From Gammaproteobacteria bacterium (GTDB taxonomy: Bacteria > Pseudomonadota > Gammaproteobacteria > Nevskiales > Nevskiaceae), in the NCBI GenBank assembly GCA_026398815.1, contig JAPLSA010000015.1, forward strand, positions 1-64,000: a DNA stretch of 64,000 bases, written 5' to 3'. Every line of letters starts with the position of its first letter. Positions within the stretch are counted from its first letter, which is position 1. The position numbers and the translations under genes are program-made. Shown here one piece after another: positions 23,676-33,503 of this stretch. The notes beneath the pieces were generated by a model. That model saw nothing but the letters and a program-made list of their open reading frames with translations, was not told the DNA's origin and did not search any database.

Positions 23676-24098
23676 ATGTTCAAGTCCATTCTCGCGGCCG
23701 CGCTGCTGGCGACCGCGATCACCTCGCCTGCGATGGCCGGCAGCCGGGGTGACCAGATCCTCGGGGCCGCTATCGGCGCGGCCGCCGGCGCCGCCGTCGG
23801 CAACTCGGTGGGCGGCCGCGATGGCGCGGTGGTCGGCGGCGCGCTCGGCGGCCTGGTCGGCGCGTCGGTCGCCAGCCAGAACCGGGATCGTTACGACAAC
23901 CGTCGCTACGACGATCGCTATCGCGGCTATGACCGCCGCTACGTCGACGATCGCCGTTACCCGCCCCGCTACGACGACCGTCGCTACTACGGCGGCTACA
24001 GCCGCACCAACGTCTACGTCTACGAGGACGACCGGCGCGGTCACGGCCATCGCCACGGCCACCACGGCCATCGCCATGACCGCTATTGCCGCGATTGA
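23676..24098 (+). CDS. Exported glycine-zipper protein with His/Arg/Tyr-rich tail
   Basis: A 140-aa protein; GGGAGA lies just upstream of ATG 23676. A signal peptide (MFKSILAAALLATAITSPAMA) precedes a glycine-zipper (2TM-type) stretch, about 26-72, with repeated GAAIGAAAGAAVG and VVGGALGGLVGA. The rest is a highly charged tail with repeated RYDDR/YDRRY units, ending in His-rich HGHRHGHHGHRHD, a potential metal-binding segment. Glycine zippers insert in or line the outer membrane (compare OsmB/SlyB-like proteins). The paralogue at 24141 follows after 42 bp. Function unknown. Confidence 0.85.
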   Translation: MFKSILAAALLATAITSPAMAGSRGDQILGAAIGAAAGAAVGNSVGGRDGAVVGGALGGLVGASVASQNRDRYDNRRYDDRYRGYDRRYVDDRRYPPRYDDRRYYGGYSRTNVYVYEDDRRGHGHRHGHHGHRHDRYCRD

Positions 24099-24140
24099 TC
24101 CGCGCATCGAATCCCGCCTTCCCTCATCGAGAATCTGCTC

Positions 24141-24476
24141 ATGAACATCCGCATGCTGACCACGGCCCTGTGCCTGACCGCCGTCCTTTCCACGCCGGCC
24201 TTCGCCGGTGACACCACCGGTGCCGTGATCGGCGGTGCCATCGGCGGTGGCGCTGGCGCCGCCGTCGGCGATTCAGTCGGCGGCCGCGATGGCGCGATCC
24301 TCGGCGGTGCCATCGGTGGCGCCACCGGAGCCGCGATCGGCGCCAATGCCGGCCGTGATGGCAGCCGCAGCGCGCCCCGCCGCAATGATCGCCACCGCCC
24401 GCGTCACCGCGACCATCGCCATGACCACGGCCCGCACAAGGGTCACGGCAAGCCGCACGGCCACCACGATCACTGA
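24141..24476 (+). CDS. Exported glycine-zipper protein with His-rich tail (paralogue of the upstream gene)
   Basis: A 111-aa protein with a signal peptide (ending STPAFA) and a glycine zipper (GAVIGGAIGGGAGAAVGDSVG, GAILGGAIGGATGAAIG, parts given). The His/Arg/Asp tail is HRDHRHDHGPHKGHGKPHG and ends HHDH. It shares the block SVGGRDGAxxGGA with the preceding gene, so the pair probably arose by tandem duplication. Same strand, 42-bp gap. Likely outer-membrane associated, possibly metal-binding; function not known. Confidence 0.82.
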   Translation: MNIRMLTTALCLTAVLSTPAFAGDTTGAVIGGAIGGGAGAAVGDSVGGRDGAILGGAIGGATGAAIGANAGRDGSRSAPRRNDRHRPRHRDHRHDHGPHKGHGKPHGHHDH

Positions 24477-24490
24477 TCGCGCCGACCGCG

Positions 24491-24934
24491 ATGCCGCTGA
24501 ACGCGCCGAAGACCGTGCTGGAAGCCGCGCTGGGCAACGGCATGGTGCGGAAGTTCCGCGACTTCGCGCTGGTGGTGCTCGACGGCGAGGGCGCGCTCTG
24601 CGTGCCGGCCGACATCTGGCTGCCGGCCGCGTCCTGGGCTCATGGCCGGGCGCCGTCCGGCAATCGCGTGCGCGATCGCCAGCAGCTGCTCGGCCGGCTT
24701 GAAGTGCTGGTCACCCGGCGCGGCACGGCGGTGGTGTCGACCAGCGGCGCGCCGCTGCGGCTGGCGCGGCTGCGCGAGCAGATGAAGCGCGAGGGGCTGG
24801 ACATCGGCGAATGGAATTTCCCGGCAGCGGCGGTGCTCGACGCGGCGCTGCCGCCGCTACCGTCGCCGCCGGCCCGCCCGGCCGCGACTGAGCCGGTCGA
24901 TCCCGATCCCGATCCCGATCCGCCGCCCGCCTGA
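24491..24934 (+). CDS. Hypothetical protein, third gene behind the glycine-zipper pair
   Basis: A 147-aa frame starting 14 bp after the glycine-zipper stop and ending just before a strong terminator, which supports it being a real gene. No signal peptide or membrane segment. The first ~110 residues look like a compact alpha/beta domain (MVRKFRDFALVVLDGEGALCVP); the end is a Pro/Asp-rich tail (VDPDPDPDPPPA). I do not recognise the family. Confidence 0.6.
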   Translation: MPLNAPKTVLEAALGNGMVRKFRDFALVVLDGEGALCVPADIWLPAASWAHGRAPSGNRVRDRQQLLGRLEVLVTRRGTAVVSTSGAPLRLARLREQMKREGLDIGEWNFPAAAVLDAALPPLPSPPARPAATEPVDPDPDPDPPPA

Positions 24935-24963
24935 GCTGGCCGGCGACGCTCGGCGACGAAAGC

Positions 24964-25002
24964 AAAAAGCCCCGCCCGGCGCAGTGGCCGGGCGGGGCTT
25001 TT
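24964..25002. terminator. Strong bidirectional intrinsic terminator
   Basis: A 13-bp GC stem (AGCCCCGCCCGGC, 24968-24980; loop GCAGTG; GCCGGGCGGGGCT, 24987-24999) is flanked by A-run on the left and T-run on the right. It serves the + strand gene ending at 24934 and the - strand gene ending at 25049. Confidence 0.9.
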
Positions 25003-25048
25003 CCAAGCGGTCTTGTTGCAGGCGCCTGGCGCGCCTGCCGACCAATCG

Positions 25049-26719
25049 CTAGTGCTGCGGGTTGATCGCGAACAGCCGCGTCGTGCCGCTGACCTCGTTG
25101 CCGATCACCAGCAGCGGCTGGCCGGTCGGGCTGTTCGCCGCCGGGATGAAGGCCAGGCCTTCCGGACCGTTGTCGGTCGGCGCCGGGCCGGTCGGTGACA
25201 GCGAGAAATCACGCGTGTTGACGTAGTCGACGTAGCGCGACTGCGCCGGCACCGTCACGTCGTAGATCATCACGCCGCCGATCCGCTCCAGGCCGATGAA
25301 GGCATAGGTGCGGCCGTCGATGGTGCCCAGCACCACGCCTTCCGGCTCCGGGCCCTTGTTGTCGCTGCGGTCGTCGAAGTTGTTGTTGTCGTTGGAGGCG
25401 TTGAAGTTCATCGGGTAGCGGGCGGCGGTGATCCGCTCGAAATCCGAACCGGAGTCGAACACCTGCCGGCCCTGCGACGACCAGATCGAGAACGAGCGGC
25501 CGCCGAGCGCCTGCAGCTCGGTGAACTGGCCGGCGGCATTGCGCGGCGCGGTGGCCGGCGAAACGGTCAGACGGCCGAGCCGGGTGTTGTCGCGCAGGCT
25601 TTCGATGTCGCCGAACACGGCCGGGTCGAGCGCCTCGGCGCCGAGCGCACGCACGCGGACCGTTTCCTCGCCAGGGATGAAATCGTTGCGGTCGTCGCCT
25701 TCGTTGGCGGTGACGTAGAAGGTTTCGCCGCCGGCCTGGTAGCTGGCGATGGCATCCGGCAGGTACAGGCCCTTGACCGGCCAGTTGCGGATGTTGATGG
25801 CGTTGTCGCGGTCGCTGGCGTCCAGCTCGTTGCCGGCCAGCGCGTGGTCCTTGCTGCCGAACGGAATCAGCGTCTTCAGGCGCGGCCGGCCGAGGTCGCT
25901 GATGTCGATCACCGCAGCGGCGTTGGCTTCCTGCAGCGTCACCCAGGCGGTCTTGCCGTCCGGCGACACGGCGATGTACTCGGGTTCCAGATCCTGGGCG
26001 ACGGTCGCGCCCGGACCGTAGATGCGGATGCCGGCCGCCCGCAGTTCATCGACCCGGCCGTTCAGCGCCCGGAAGCCGACCGTGTTGCGCAGCGCGCGCG
26101 GCTCGACGCCGGTATCGGCCACGCAGCGCAGCGCGGTGACGAAGCTGCGCGGGCTCGGCTGGGCGTTGTAGCAGTCGCGGACGGCGCGCAGGTCGACCAC
26201 GGTGACCGAGCCTTCCGGATCAACCGAATCCGGCCGGCCGTAGCCGTTCGACTCGCCCTCGTTGGCGATCAGCAGGCCGCGACCATCCGGCGTGAAGGTG
26301 ACCATATCGGGCAGCGCGCCGACCGGGAACTCGACGATCTTCTCCAGCGTCGCGGCGTCGTAGAACACCACCTTGCCGGGGTTGGTCTTGATGTCAGCCG
26401 CGAACACCGCCGCCACCAGACCATCGCGCACGGCGATCGAGTTGGCGTTGCCGCCGGTCTCCTGCAGCGTGCGCCGCAGCGCCGGCCGGGTCGGATCGCG
26501 GATGTCGAGCACGTCGATGCTCGCCGCCGCCGCGTTGACCACGAACAGGCTTTGCGTGCCCGGATCGTGGGCGACGATCTCGGCGGCGCTGGCGCCGCGA
26601 ATGCCGGAGTCGTACTGACCCAGCGGCGTCAGCGTCACGCCGGCGGCGTTGGCGTCCAGCACCGGCATCGCGGCGGCAAAGGCCAGCGCGGCGGCGGCCT
26701 TCCAGTTGAACTTCGTCAT
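25049..26719 (-). CDS. Exported choice-of-anchor I family protein (beta-propeller)
   Basis: A 556-aa protein with a signal peptide (AALAFAAAMPVLDANA). Propeller-type repeats include FVVNAAAASIDVLDIRDPTRP, SIAVRDGLVAAVFA, GALPDMVTFTPDGRGLLIAN, EPEYIAVSPDGKTAWVTLQE (parts given), TFYVTANEGDDRNDF and EGLAFIPAANSPTG. This order matches choice-of-anchor I proteins, surface or periplasmic proteins sometimes annotated as alkaline-phosphatase-like. No phosphatase catalytic motif is visible, so I call it a binding or structural protein of unknown function. It is divergent from the pirin gene (135-bp gap). Confidence 0.85.
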   Translation of the reverse strand: MTKFNWKAAAALAFAAAMPVLDANAAGVTLTPLGQYDSGIRGASAAEIVAHDPGTQSLFVVNAAAASIDVLDIRDPTRPALRRTLQETGGNANSIAVRDGLVAAVFAADIKTNPGKVVFYDAATLEKIVEFPVGALPDMVTFTPDGRGLLIANEGESNGYGRPDSVDPEGSVTVVDLRAVRDCYNAQPSPRSFVTALRCVADTGVEPRALRNTVGFRALNGRVDELRAAGIRIYGPGATVAQDLEPEYIAVSPDGKTAWVTLQEANAAAVIDISDLGRPRLKTLIPFGSKDHALAGNELDASDRDNAINIRNWPVKGLYLPDAIASYQAGGETFYVTANEGDDRNDFIPGEETVRVRALGAEALDPAVFGDIESLRDNTRLGRLTVSPATAPRNAAGQFTELQALGGRSFSIWSSQGRQVFDSGSDFERITAARYPMNFNASNDNNNFDDRSDNKGPEPEGVVLGTIDGRTYAFIGLERIGGVMIYDVTVPAQSRYVDYVNTRDFSLSPTGPAPTDNGPEGLAFIPAANSPTGQPLLVIGNEVSGTTRLFAINPQH

Positions 26720-26854
26720 CGTGGCTCCCCGTTGGAATTGAAGAGCCGTGGAGCCTAGTCAGCGCATGTTGACGGCATGTGACAGCACCGGCTGCCCGCA
26801 ATGCGGTGGGCCCGGCCTATCATCGCGGCGAACCTGCTCCTGCCTGGCCTGACC

Positions 26855-27757
26855 ATGACCGCTCCGACCGCTTCCTCCTGCATCCTCGACCGCATCGCCG
26901 GCCGCAGCCGCGACCTCGGCGGCTTCTCCGTGCGGCGGGTGCTGCCGATCGCCCATCGCAAGCTGGTCGGCCCGTTCGTGTTCTTCGACGAGATGGGCCC
27001 GGCGGTCTTCACGCCCGGCGGCGGCATCGATGTGCGGCCGCATCCGCATATCGGGCTGGCCACGGTCACCTACCTGTTCGAGGGCCGCATCCGCCATCGC
27101 GACAGCCTCGGCAGCCTGCAGGACATCACCCCCGGCGATGTCAACTGGATGACCGCCGGGCGCGGCATCGTCCATTCCGAACGCACCCATCCGGATGACC
27201 TCGCCAACGGCTACGCCATCCACGGCATCCAGAGCTGGGTGGCGCTGCCGGCGGCCGACGAGGAGATCGAGCCGGCCTTCGTCCATCACCCGGCGGCCAG
27301 CCTGCCGCGCGTGCAGCGCGACGGTGCGCGGCTCAGCGTGATCGCCGGACGGGCCTACGGCGCGCAGTCGCCGGTCGCGGTGCGCTCGCCGACGCTCTAC
27401 GTGGCGGCCGAGCTTGATGCCGGCGCCGTGCTGCCGGTCTGCGGCGAGCACGAGGAGCGCGCCGTCTACGTGGTCAGCGGCGCGGTGGAGATCGGCGGCG
27501 AAGCGGTGCCGCCCGGCGAACTGGCGGTGCTGGTGCCCGGCGCCGAGGTGACGGTCACTGCCCGCAGCGCCAGCCGGCTGATGCTGCTCGGCGGCGCCCG
27601 GCTGCCGGAGGCGCGCACGGTCTGGTGGAACCTGGTGTCGACGCGCCCGGAGCGCATCGAACAGGCCAAGGCCGACTGGCTGCGCTACGGCGAGGCCGGC
27701 AGCCCGTTCTCGGCGGTGCCAGGCGAGCACGAGTTCATCCCGCTGCCCAGCGCCTGA
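26855..27757 (+). CDS. Pirin family protein
   Basis: A 300-aa bicupin; ATG 26855 gives the family N-terminus, while an upstream ATG at 26801 adds unconserved residues. The metal ligands of pirins are all present with normal spacing: H63 and H65 in RPHPHIGLATVTYLFEG, H107 and E109 in AGRGIVHSERTH. Bacterial pirins include quercetin 2,3-dioxygenases and redox-sensing co-regulators; which applies here cannot be told. The DUF429-like gene follows after 5 nt, suggesting co-transcription. Confidence 0.93.
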   Translation: MTAPTASSCILDRIAGRSRDLGGFSVRRVLPIAHRKLVGPFVFFDEMGPAVFTPGGGIDVRPHPHIGLATVTYLFEGRIRHRDSLGSLQDITPGDVNWMTAGRGIVHSERTHPDDLANGYAIHGIQSWVALPAADEEIEPAFVHHPAASLPRVQRDGARLSVIAGRAYGAQSPVAVRSPTLYVAAELDAGAVLPVCGEHEERAVYVVSGAVEIGGEAVPPGELAVLVPGAEVTVTARSASRLMLLGGARLPEARTVWWNLVSTRPERIEQAKADWLRYGEAGSPFSAVPGEHEFIPLPSA

Positions 27758-27762
27758 GCCGG

Positions 27763-28602
27763 ATGCGCGCGCCCGTCGACGCCGACTTCGACCGCTACAT
27801 CGGCATCGACTGGTCCGGCGCTGCCCAGCCGGGCTATGCCGGCGTGGCGGTGGCCAGCTGCGTGGCCGGCCGTGCGGCACCGGTGCTGGTGCCGCCGCCC
27901 GGCAAGACCTGGACGCGCGCCGCCGTGCTCGACTGGCTGGAGCGCGAACTGGCGCGGCCGCAGCGGCTGCTGGTCGGCTTCGATTTCGCTTTCGCGCTGC
28001 CCGGCGACGGCCGGCCGGCGCCGGCGCTGTGGGCGGACATCGATGCCCGCTGCGCCGCCGATGGCGATCTGCTCGGCAGTCGCTACGCGGCGGGCGATCC
28101 GCGTTTCTGGACCGCCGGCCCGCAGCCGCCCGGCTGGAACGCGGCGCCGAGGGCCACCGAAAGCGCCTGCCGTGACGCCGGCCTCGGCAACCCGCAGACG
28201 CCGTTCCAGCTGATCGGGCCTAAGCAGGTCGGCAAGGGCGCGCTGGCCGGCATGCGGCTGCTGCACCGGCTGCAGGCCGAAGACCACACTCGGGTCGCGA
28301 TCTGGCCGTTCGACGCGGCCGCCGGCCACGACCGGCGCTCGGTGGTCTGCGAGATCTATCCGCGGCTGTTCATCCGGCAGGCCGGCTTCGGCAACGCCAA
28401 GCTGCGCAGCCGCGAGGATCTCAACCACGCGCTCAACGCCCTGGCCTCGATCGGGTTGGCGCGCGGCAGCTTCGACGATCACCAGTGCGATGCGCTGGTC
28501 ACCGCCGCCGGCCTGCGCCACAGCGCCGCCGATCCGGCCCTGTGGGCGGCCGGGGCAGGGCAGCCGGAAGGCTGGATCTTCGGCGTGCCGCGCCGGGCCT
28601 GA
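27763..28602 (+). CDS. DUF429-like / RNase H-fold hypothetical protein
   Basis: A 279-aa protein starting 5 nt after the pirin stop. The N-terminus YIGIDWSGAAQPGYAGVAVA and LLVGFDFAFALPG resemble the first beta-strands and acidic residues of the RNase H/actin-like fold seen in DUF429-type proteins. Later motifs are PFQLIGPKQVGKGALAGM, CEIYPRLFIRQAGF and the acidic DDHQCDALVTAAGL (two Asp followed by AL), typical of the same group's C-terminus. No assigned function. Confidence 0.7.
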   Translation: MRAPVDADFDRYIGIDWSGAAQPGYAGVAVASCVAGRAAPVLVPPPGKTWTRAAVLDWLERELARPQRLLVGFDFAFALPGDGRPAPALWADIDARCAADGDLLGSRYAAGDPRFWTAGPQPPGWNAAPRATESACRDAGLGNPQTPFQLIGPKQVGKGALAGMRLLHRLQAEDHTRVAIWPFDAAAGHDRRSVVCEIYPRLFIRQAGFGNAKLRSREDLNHALNALASIGLARGSFDDHQCDALVTAAGLRHSAADPALWAAGAGQPEGWIFGVPRRA

Positions 28603-28784
28603 GCCTCACGGCCGCATCGGCGCGCCATCCATCGGCCAACTGCTGCCTTTCGCGGCGACCGGGCCGGGCGCCGGGGCCGAAGCAGTGTCTCGTACCGATC
28701 AAGCCGGGCCGGAACCCGATGCCGCAGACCCCGGGGATCGCCCCGTGGCCGCCGCTGTGTTGCCGGCCGGCCCCGGAGATCCCG

Positions 28785-29201
28785 ATGCTCGTCACGCAGC
28801 ACGCGCGCCATACCGCCCTGTACCGCATCATGCGGGGGCAGGGCGTGCGCGGCGTCCGCGATCGGATCGCGTTCCAGCAGCTGGAACGCGTCTGGGAAGG
28901 CGAATGCGGCCTGCGCCGCGCCGACCTGACCACGTCGGTCCGCGAGCTGGTCGACAGCGGCGCGCTGCTGCAGCACCCCGGTCCGGACGGCCCGGTGCTC
29001 GAAGTTGGCGATCGTGGCTGCCTGTCGCTGCAGCCGCGCCTGCTGCTGCTGCGCGACTTTCGCTGGACCGCGCCGCTGGCCAGCCTGGCGCTGGTGCTGC
29101 AGTCGGCGGTGACGCTGTTCCGCGCGCGGCTGCGCACCCGCCATTTCTTGCGCCGCTCGATGACCCTGGTGATCGACCGCCGCAGCCGCGACGAGGGCTG
29201 A
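28785..29201 (+). CDS. Hypothetical protein, possible single membrane segment
   Basis: A 138-aa frame from ATG 28785 with GGAG 6 nt upstream; an in-frame ATG at 28719 is a weaker alternative. The first part is helical and charged (RDRIAFQQLERVWEGECGLRR). Residues about 93-107 (APLASLALVLQSAVTLF) could be a membrane or amphipathic helix; the tail is very basic. It ends 10 bp before the convergent purT stop. Family not recognised. Confidence 0.6.
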   Translation: MLVTQHARHTALYRIMRGQGVRGVRDRIAFQQLERVWEGECGLRRADLTTSVRELVDSGALLQHPGPDGPVLEVGDRGCLSLQPRLLLLRDFRWTAPLASLALVLQSAVTLFRARLRTRHFLRRSMTLVIDRRSRDEG

Positions 29202-29211
29202 GCGGGCAGCC

Positions 29212-30396
29212 TCAGCCGGCGATGCCGATCACCGCTGCCGCCTGCCGCGCCTTGGCCCGCGCCGCGTCCACGTCATCGGCCAGTGCCAGGGTCACGCCCA
29301 TGCGCCGGCGGCCGGACAGCGACGGCTTGCCGAACAGGCGCAGCTGGGTGTCCGGCGCCGCCAGCGCTTCGGCGATTCCGGTGAAGCGCGGCGCGACATG
29401 CTCGCCTTCCATCAGCAGCGCGCAACTGGCGGCAGCACCCCGTTGCCGGATGTTCGGGACCGGCAGGCCGAGGATGGCGCGGGCATGCAGCGCGAACTGC
29501 GGCAGGTCCTGCGAGATCAGCGTCACCAGGCCGGTGTCGTGCGGGCGCGGTGACACCTCGCTGAAGATCACCTCGTCGCCCTTGACGAACAGCTCGACGC
29601 CGAACAGGCCGCGGCCGCCGAGGTTGGCGGTGATCGTTTCGGCAATCGCCTGCGCCCGCTGCAGTGCCAGCGCCGACATCGGATGCGGCTGCCAGGATTC
29701 GCGGTAGTCGCCGTCGATCTGCAGGTGGCCGATCGGCGCGCAGAACGACGTGCCGCCCGAATGGCGAACGGTCAGCAGCGTGATCTCGTAATCGAACGGG
29801 ATGAAGCCTTCGACGATCACCCGGCCGGCGCCGGCGCGGCCGCCTTCCTGCGCGTAATCCCAGGCTTTTTGCACGTCGGCCGCCGACTTGATCGTGCTCT
29901 GGCCCTTGCCGGACGACGACATCAGCGGCTTGACCACGCAGGGAATGCCGATGGCCGCGACGGCGGCCTGGTAGTCGGCGAGGTTGTCGGCGAAGCGATA
30001 CGGCGAGGTCGGCAGACCCAGCGTTTCGGCGGCCAGCCGGCGGATGCCTTCGCGGTCCATGGTCAGCCGCGCGGCGCGGGCGGTCGGGATCACGGTGGCC
30101 GCGCCTTCGGCTTCGAGCGCCTGCAGGGTCGGCGTGTGGATCGCCTCGATTTCCGGAACGATGAAGTGCGGCTGCTCCAGCGCGACGATGCGGCGCAGCT
30201 CGTCGCCATCGAGCATCTTGATCACATGGCTGCGATGAGCCACCTGCATCGCCGGCGCATCGGCATAACGATCGACGGCGATGGTCTCCACGCCCAGCCG
30301 CTGCAGCTCGATCACCACTTCCTTGCCCAGCTCGCCGCTGCCGAGCAGCATCACGCGGGTGGCGTTCGGGGACAGCGGGGTGCCGAGGACAGTCAT
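29212..30396 (-). CDS. purT: Formate-dependent phosphoribosylglycinamide formyltransferase 2
   Basis: A 394-aa protein from ATG 30396. The N-terminus [22 protein letters not shown] and [14 protein letters not shown] match PurT. The ATP-grasp domain carries [44 protein letters not shown] and [17 protein letters not shown]. PurT formylates GAR with formate and ATP in purine synthesis, replacing the folate-dependent PurN. The length is that of the family. It is divergent from pyruvate kinase across about 210 bp. Confidence 0.97.
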   Translation of the reverse strand: MTVLGTPLSPNATRVMLLGSGELGKEVVIELQRLGVETIAVDRYADAPAMQVAHRSHVIKMLDGDELRRIVALEQPHFIVPEIEAIHTPTLQALEAEGAATVIPTARAARLTMDREGIRRLAAETLGLPTSPYRFADNLADYQAAVAAIGIPCVVKPLMSSSGKGQSTIKSAADVQKAWDYAQEGGRAGAGRVIVEGFIPFDYEITLLTVRHSGGTSFCAPIGHLQIDGDYRESWQPHPMSALALQRAQAIAETITANLGGRGLFGVELFVKGDEVIFSEVSPRPHDTGLVTLISQDLPQFALHARAILGLPVPNIRQRGAAASCALLMEGEHVAPRFTGIAEALAAPDTQLRLFGKPSLSGRRRMGVTLALADDVDAARAKARQAAAVIGIAG

Positions 30397-30605
30397 GGGC
30401 GGGTTCGCGGAAGTCGGGGAGGAGCCGCCATTTTGCCCGCTGCCGTCGCCCGGGGCAGCGCCTTCCACGCGGCTGCCGGCGGCGGCCGCCCGGCGTCGCC
30501 TCGCCGCGAGCCGGCGGGTGATGTGGTGCAATGCCGGCGCAGCGCTCGCGGATGCCGGCGCTGTCCGCATCTCGCCGTGATCCTTTCGCCCGCCGACCTG
30601 CCGCC

Positions 30606-32033
30606 ATGAACCGTCGCACCAAGATCCTCGCCACGCTCGGCCCCGCCACCGACGACCCTGCCGTGCTGAAGCGGCTGCTGATGGCCGGCGTCGATGTCGT
30701 CCGCCTGAACTACTCGCACGGCAAGGCCGCCGATCACGCCCGTCGCGCCGCTGCGGTGCGCAGCGCCGCCCACGAGATGGGCTACGACATCGGCGTGCTC
30801 GCCGATCTGCAGGGCCCGAAGATCCGCATCGAAAGCTTTGCCGACGGCCCCGTCGAACTGGTCGAGGGCGCGGCGTTCCGGCTCGATACCGCGCTGCCGA
30901 CCGAAGCCGGCGATGTCCATGCCGTCGGCTGCGCCTACAAGGAGCTGCCGGACGACACCCGGCCGGGCGACATCCTGCTGCTCAACGATGGCGCGATCAC
31001 CCTGCGGGTCACCGCCGTCAAGGGCAGCTGCATCGACACCGTGGTGGTGCTCGGCGGCGTGCTGTCGAACCGCAAGGGCATCAACAAGCAGGGCGGCGGC
31101 CTGTCGGCGGCGGCGCTGACCGACAAGGACCGCGAGGACCTGGTCCACGCGATTTCGATCGGCGCCGATTTCATCGCCGTCAGCTTCCCGCGCTCGGCGG
31201 CCGACATGCACGAGGCGCGCGAGCTGATGAAGGCGGCCGGCGGCAGTGCCGCGCTGGTCGCCAAGATCGAGCGCGCCGAGGCGCTGCCGAATCTCGAGGC
31301 CATCATCAAGGCCAGCGACGTGGTGATGGTGGCGCGCGGCGATCTCGGCGTGGAGATCGGCGATGCCGAGCTGCCGGGCTGGCAGAAGAAGATCATCGCC
31401 GCATCGCGCGAGGCCAACCGTATGGTGATCACGGCGACGCAGATGATGGAGTCGATGATCGTCAACCCGATTCCGACCCGCGCCGAAGTGCTCGATGTCG
31501 CCAACGCGGTGATGGACGGCACCGATGCTGTGATGCTGTCGGCGGAGACCGCCACCGGCAAATGGCCGGTCAAGACCATCGAGGCGATGGCGCGCGTCTG
31601 CGTCGGCGCCGAGCGGGCGATGCCGAGCCGCGAGCGCTCGCGGCGGACGATGGGCAGCCACTTCGAGCGCATCGACGAAGCCGTGGCGATGGCCACCACC
31701 TGGACCGCGCAGCAGATGCACGCCAAGGCCATCGTCAGCCTGACCGAATCCGGTTCGACGGCGCTGATGGTGTCGCGCACCGACAGCGGCATTCCGGTCT
31801 ACGCGCTGACCCGCCACGAGCGGACGCGCCGCAAGATGGCGCTGTGCCGTGGCGTCTACCCGGTGAGCTTCGATCCCTCGACCTCGGACGCGATGCAGGC
31901 CGAACGCGAGGCGATCGCCTGCCTCAAGTACCGCCGGGTGATCGTCACCGGTGACCGCGTGCTGCTGACCCGTGGCGACCTCACCGGCGAACTCGGCGGC
32001 ACCAACACCATGAAGATCGTCACCATCGCCTGA
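30606..32033 (+). CDS. pyk: Pyruvate kinase
   Basis: A 475-aa protein from ATG 30606. [33 protein letters not shown], the substrate-binding [11 protein letters not shown], the metal-binding [22 protein letters not shown] and AETATGKWP follow the usual order. It converts PEP and ADP to pyruvate and ATP. The C-terminal domain ends GGTNTMKIV, as in gammaproteobacterial enzymes. Monocistronic by position. Confidence 0.97.
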   Translation: MNRRTKILATLGPATDDPAVLKRLLMAGVDVVRLNYSHGKAADHARRAAAVRSAAHEMGYDIGVLADLQGPKIRIESFADGPVELVEGAAFRLDTALPTEAGDVHAVGCAYKELPDDTRPGDILLLNDGAITLRVTAVKGSCIDTVVVLGGVLSNRKGINKQGGGLSAAALTDKDREDLVHAISIGADFIAVSFPRSAADMHEARELMKAAGGSAALVAKIERAEALPNLEAIIKASDVVMVARGDLGVEIGDAELPGWQKKIIAASREANRMVITATQMMESMIVNPIPTRAEVLDVANAVMDGTDAVMLSAETATGKWPVKTIEAMARVCVGAERAMPSRERSRRTMGSHFERIDEAVAMATTWTAQQMHAKAIVSLTESGSTALMVSRTDSGIPVYALTRHERTRRKMALCRGVYPVSFDPSTSDAMQAEREAIACLKYRRVIVTGDRVLLTRGDLTGELGGTNTMKIVTIA

Positions 32034-32061
32034 TTCGCAGGCGAGGGGGACGCCGCCGGCC

Positions 32062-33366
32062 TCAGGGTGCGGCGGCGCAGCTGGCGATGATGCTGGCCGG
32101 CGTGTCGCCGGCCCGGACCCGGGCGCTGAACAGCGTGCGCGGACAGCTGACGGCGATCGGCGCGTAGTCGCCGATCACGGCACGGGCGTCCTGTCCGCTG
32201 CCGACCCGCTGGATCGCGCCGGCGAAATCGACGGCGGCGATCAGCTGCCGGTAGATCAGCAGGCCCCGGCCATCGCGGACCATGCCGAACGGCAGCGCCG
32301 CGAAGCCCCGGGCGCGCAACGGCAGCACCGGCAGCCCGTCGCCGAGCGCCAGGTGGTAGCGGCCGGCGGCATCGACCGGAATGCTGCGATCGGCTGCGCA
32401 GGCGACTACGGTCGTGCGCTGCTCGTCGTTCTGGCAGAACGACCAGTAGCGCACTTCCGGGCGCAGCGGCACGGCGACGAAGCGGTCGCGGAAGGTCGGT
32501 GCGCGGCCCTGCACCAGCAGCACGTCGTCGCTGCGGCGTACGGCCAGCGCCATGTAGGCGGCGTCCTGGTTCAGGCCGAACTGGCTGTTGGCCTCGCCGT
32601 CGTCGCCGATGTCGTGGAACACCTCGAAACGGCGCAGGCGCGGGCTGCTGCCGGCCGTCGCCACGAAGTCGGCGGCGGTCGTCGGCGCGGGTGCTGCGTC
32701 CGCCGCTGCGGTGGTGACATCGGCGGCGTCGGTATCGACCCCTGCCGGGCGCAGCGGCGGCCGGCAGGTATCGGGCGCGAACAGCGGCCGGTCGCCGTCC
32801 GGCGTTTCCAGCACCACGACCGGCAGCGGCACCCGCGTTTCCGGCAGATAGGCGCGCAGCCACAGCCGGGCGCGCACCGGTGCGTCGATGCGGGTGCCGG
32901 TGTACAGCGTGTTGCGGGGCCGCTGCCGGGGCGGCGCGCCGTACTCGACATACGCGGTATAGCGGCCGCCGGGGCGGATCGTCGGGTTGCTGGCCGTGGG
33001 GCCGAGCAGGGTCGAACGGCTGCCGGGATCGGCCCGCAGCCGGTAGTCGGCCAGGTGGTCGACCGGATCGAAACGGGCGTCGTAGGTCTGCAGCGAGAAG
33101 TAGCGGGTGCCGAGGAATTCGCCCTCCACGCGCACTCGCGCGCCGGCCGGCGGCCGGGCCGGCAGGTCGATCTGGTAGTAGCGGGCGTTCGCTTCCGGGT
33201 AGGCCAGCGCCACCGGCGGCTCGTACCAGCCGCAGACCGGCGGCAGCAGCTGGGCAGCGGCGCTGCCGGGCAGACCGGCGACCAGCGCCAGCACGGCGGC
33301 CGTGCAGCGGCCGATCAACAGCGGGACGGCGCGGCGGGCGGCGTCGACAGCGGGCAGACGGAGCAT
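32062..33366 (-). CDS. Exported hypothetical protein
   Basis: A 434-aa protein with a probable signal peptide (ends LPGSAAA). No domain recognised. It has a predicted beta-rich N-terminal half (RVRVEGEFLGTRYFSLQTYD, RPGGRYTAYVEY), an Ala/Thr/Asp-rich linker around 205-235, and a second beta-rich half (EVRYWSFCQNDEQRTTVVAC, DGRGLLIYRQLI). Sequence of this kind (flowing from ARYYQIDLP to a YFSLQTYD motif) suggests a periplasmic two-domain protein. It converges on pyk (28-bp gap) and is divergent from the GDPD gene. Confidence 0.75.
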   Translation of the reverse strand: MLRLPAVDAARRAVPLLIGRCTAAVLALVAGLPGSAAAQLLPPVCGWYEPPVALAYPEANARYYQIDLPARPPAGARVRVEGEFLGTRYFSLQTYDARFDPVDHLADYRLRADPGSRSTLLGPTASNPTIRPGGRYTAYVEYGAPPRQRPRNTLYTGTRIDAPVRARLWLRAYLPETRVPLPVVVLETPDGDRPLFAPDTCRPPLRPAGVDTDAADVTTAAADAAPAPTTAADFVATAGSSPRLRRFEVFHDIGDDGEANSQFGLNQDAAYMALAVRRSDDVLLVQGRAPTFRDRFVAVPLRPEVRYWSFCQNDEQRTTVVACAADRSIPVDAAGRYHLALGDGLPVLPLRARGFAALPFGMVRDGRGLLIYRQLIAAVDFAGAIQRVGSGQDARAVIGDYAPIAVSCPRTLFSARVRAGDTPASIIASCAAAP

Positions 33367-33503
33367 GGTTCGAGGGGTCCTGAGCCGATCGAGGGACGCC
33401 AGTCGCGGCGGCCTGCGCGGCTGCAAGGCAGCTGCGGGTCGTCCGTCTGTCCGGCGCAGGGCGAGCGTAAAGTAAGGCTCCGCCTGCCGCAGACGAGCCC
33501 GTC

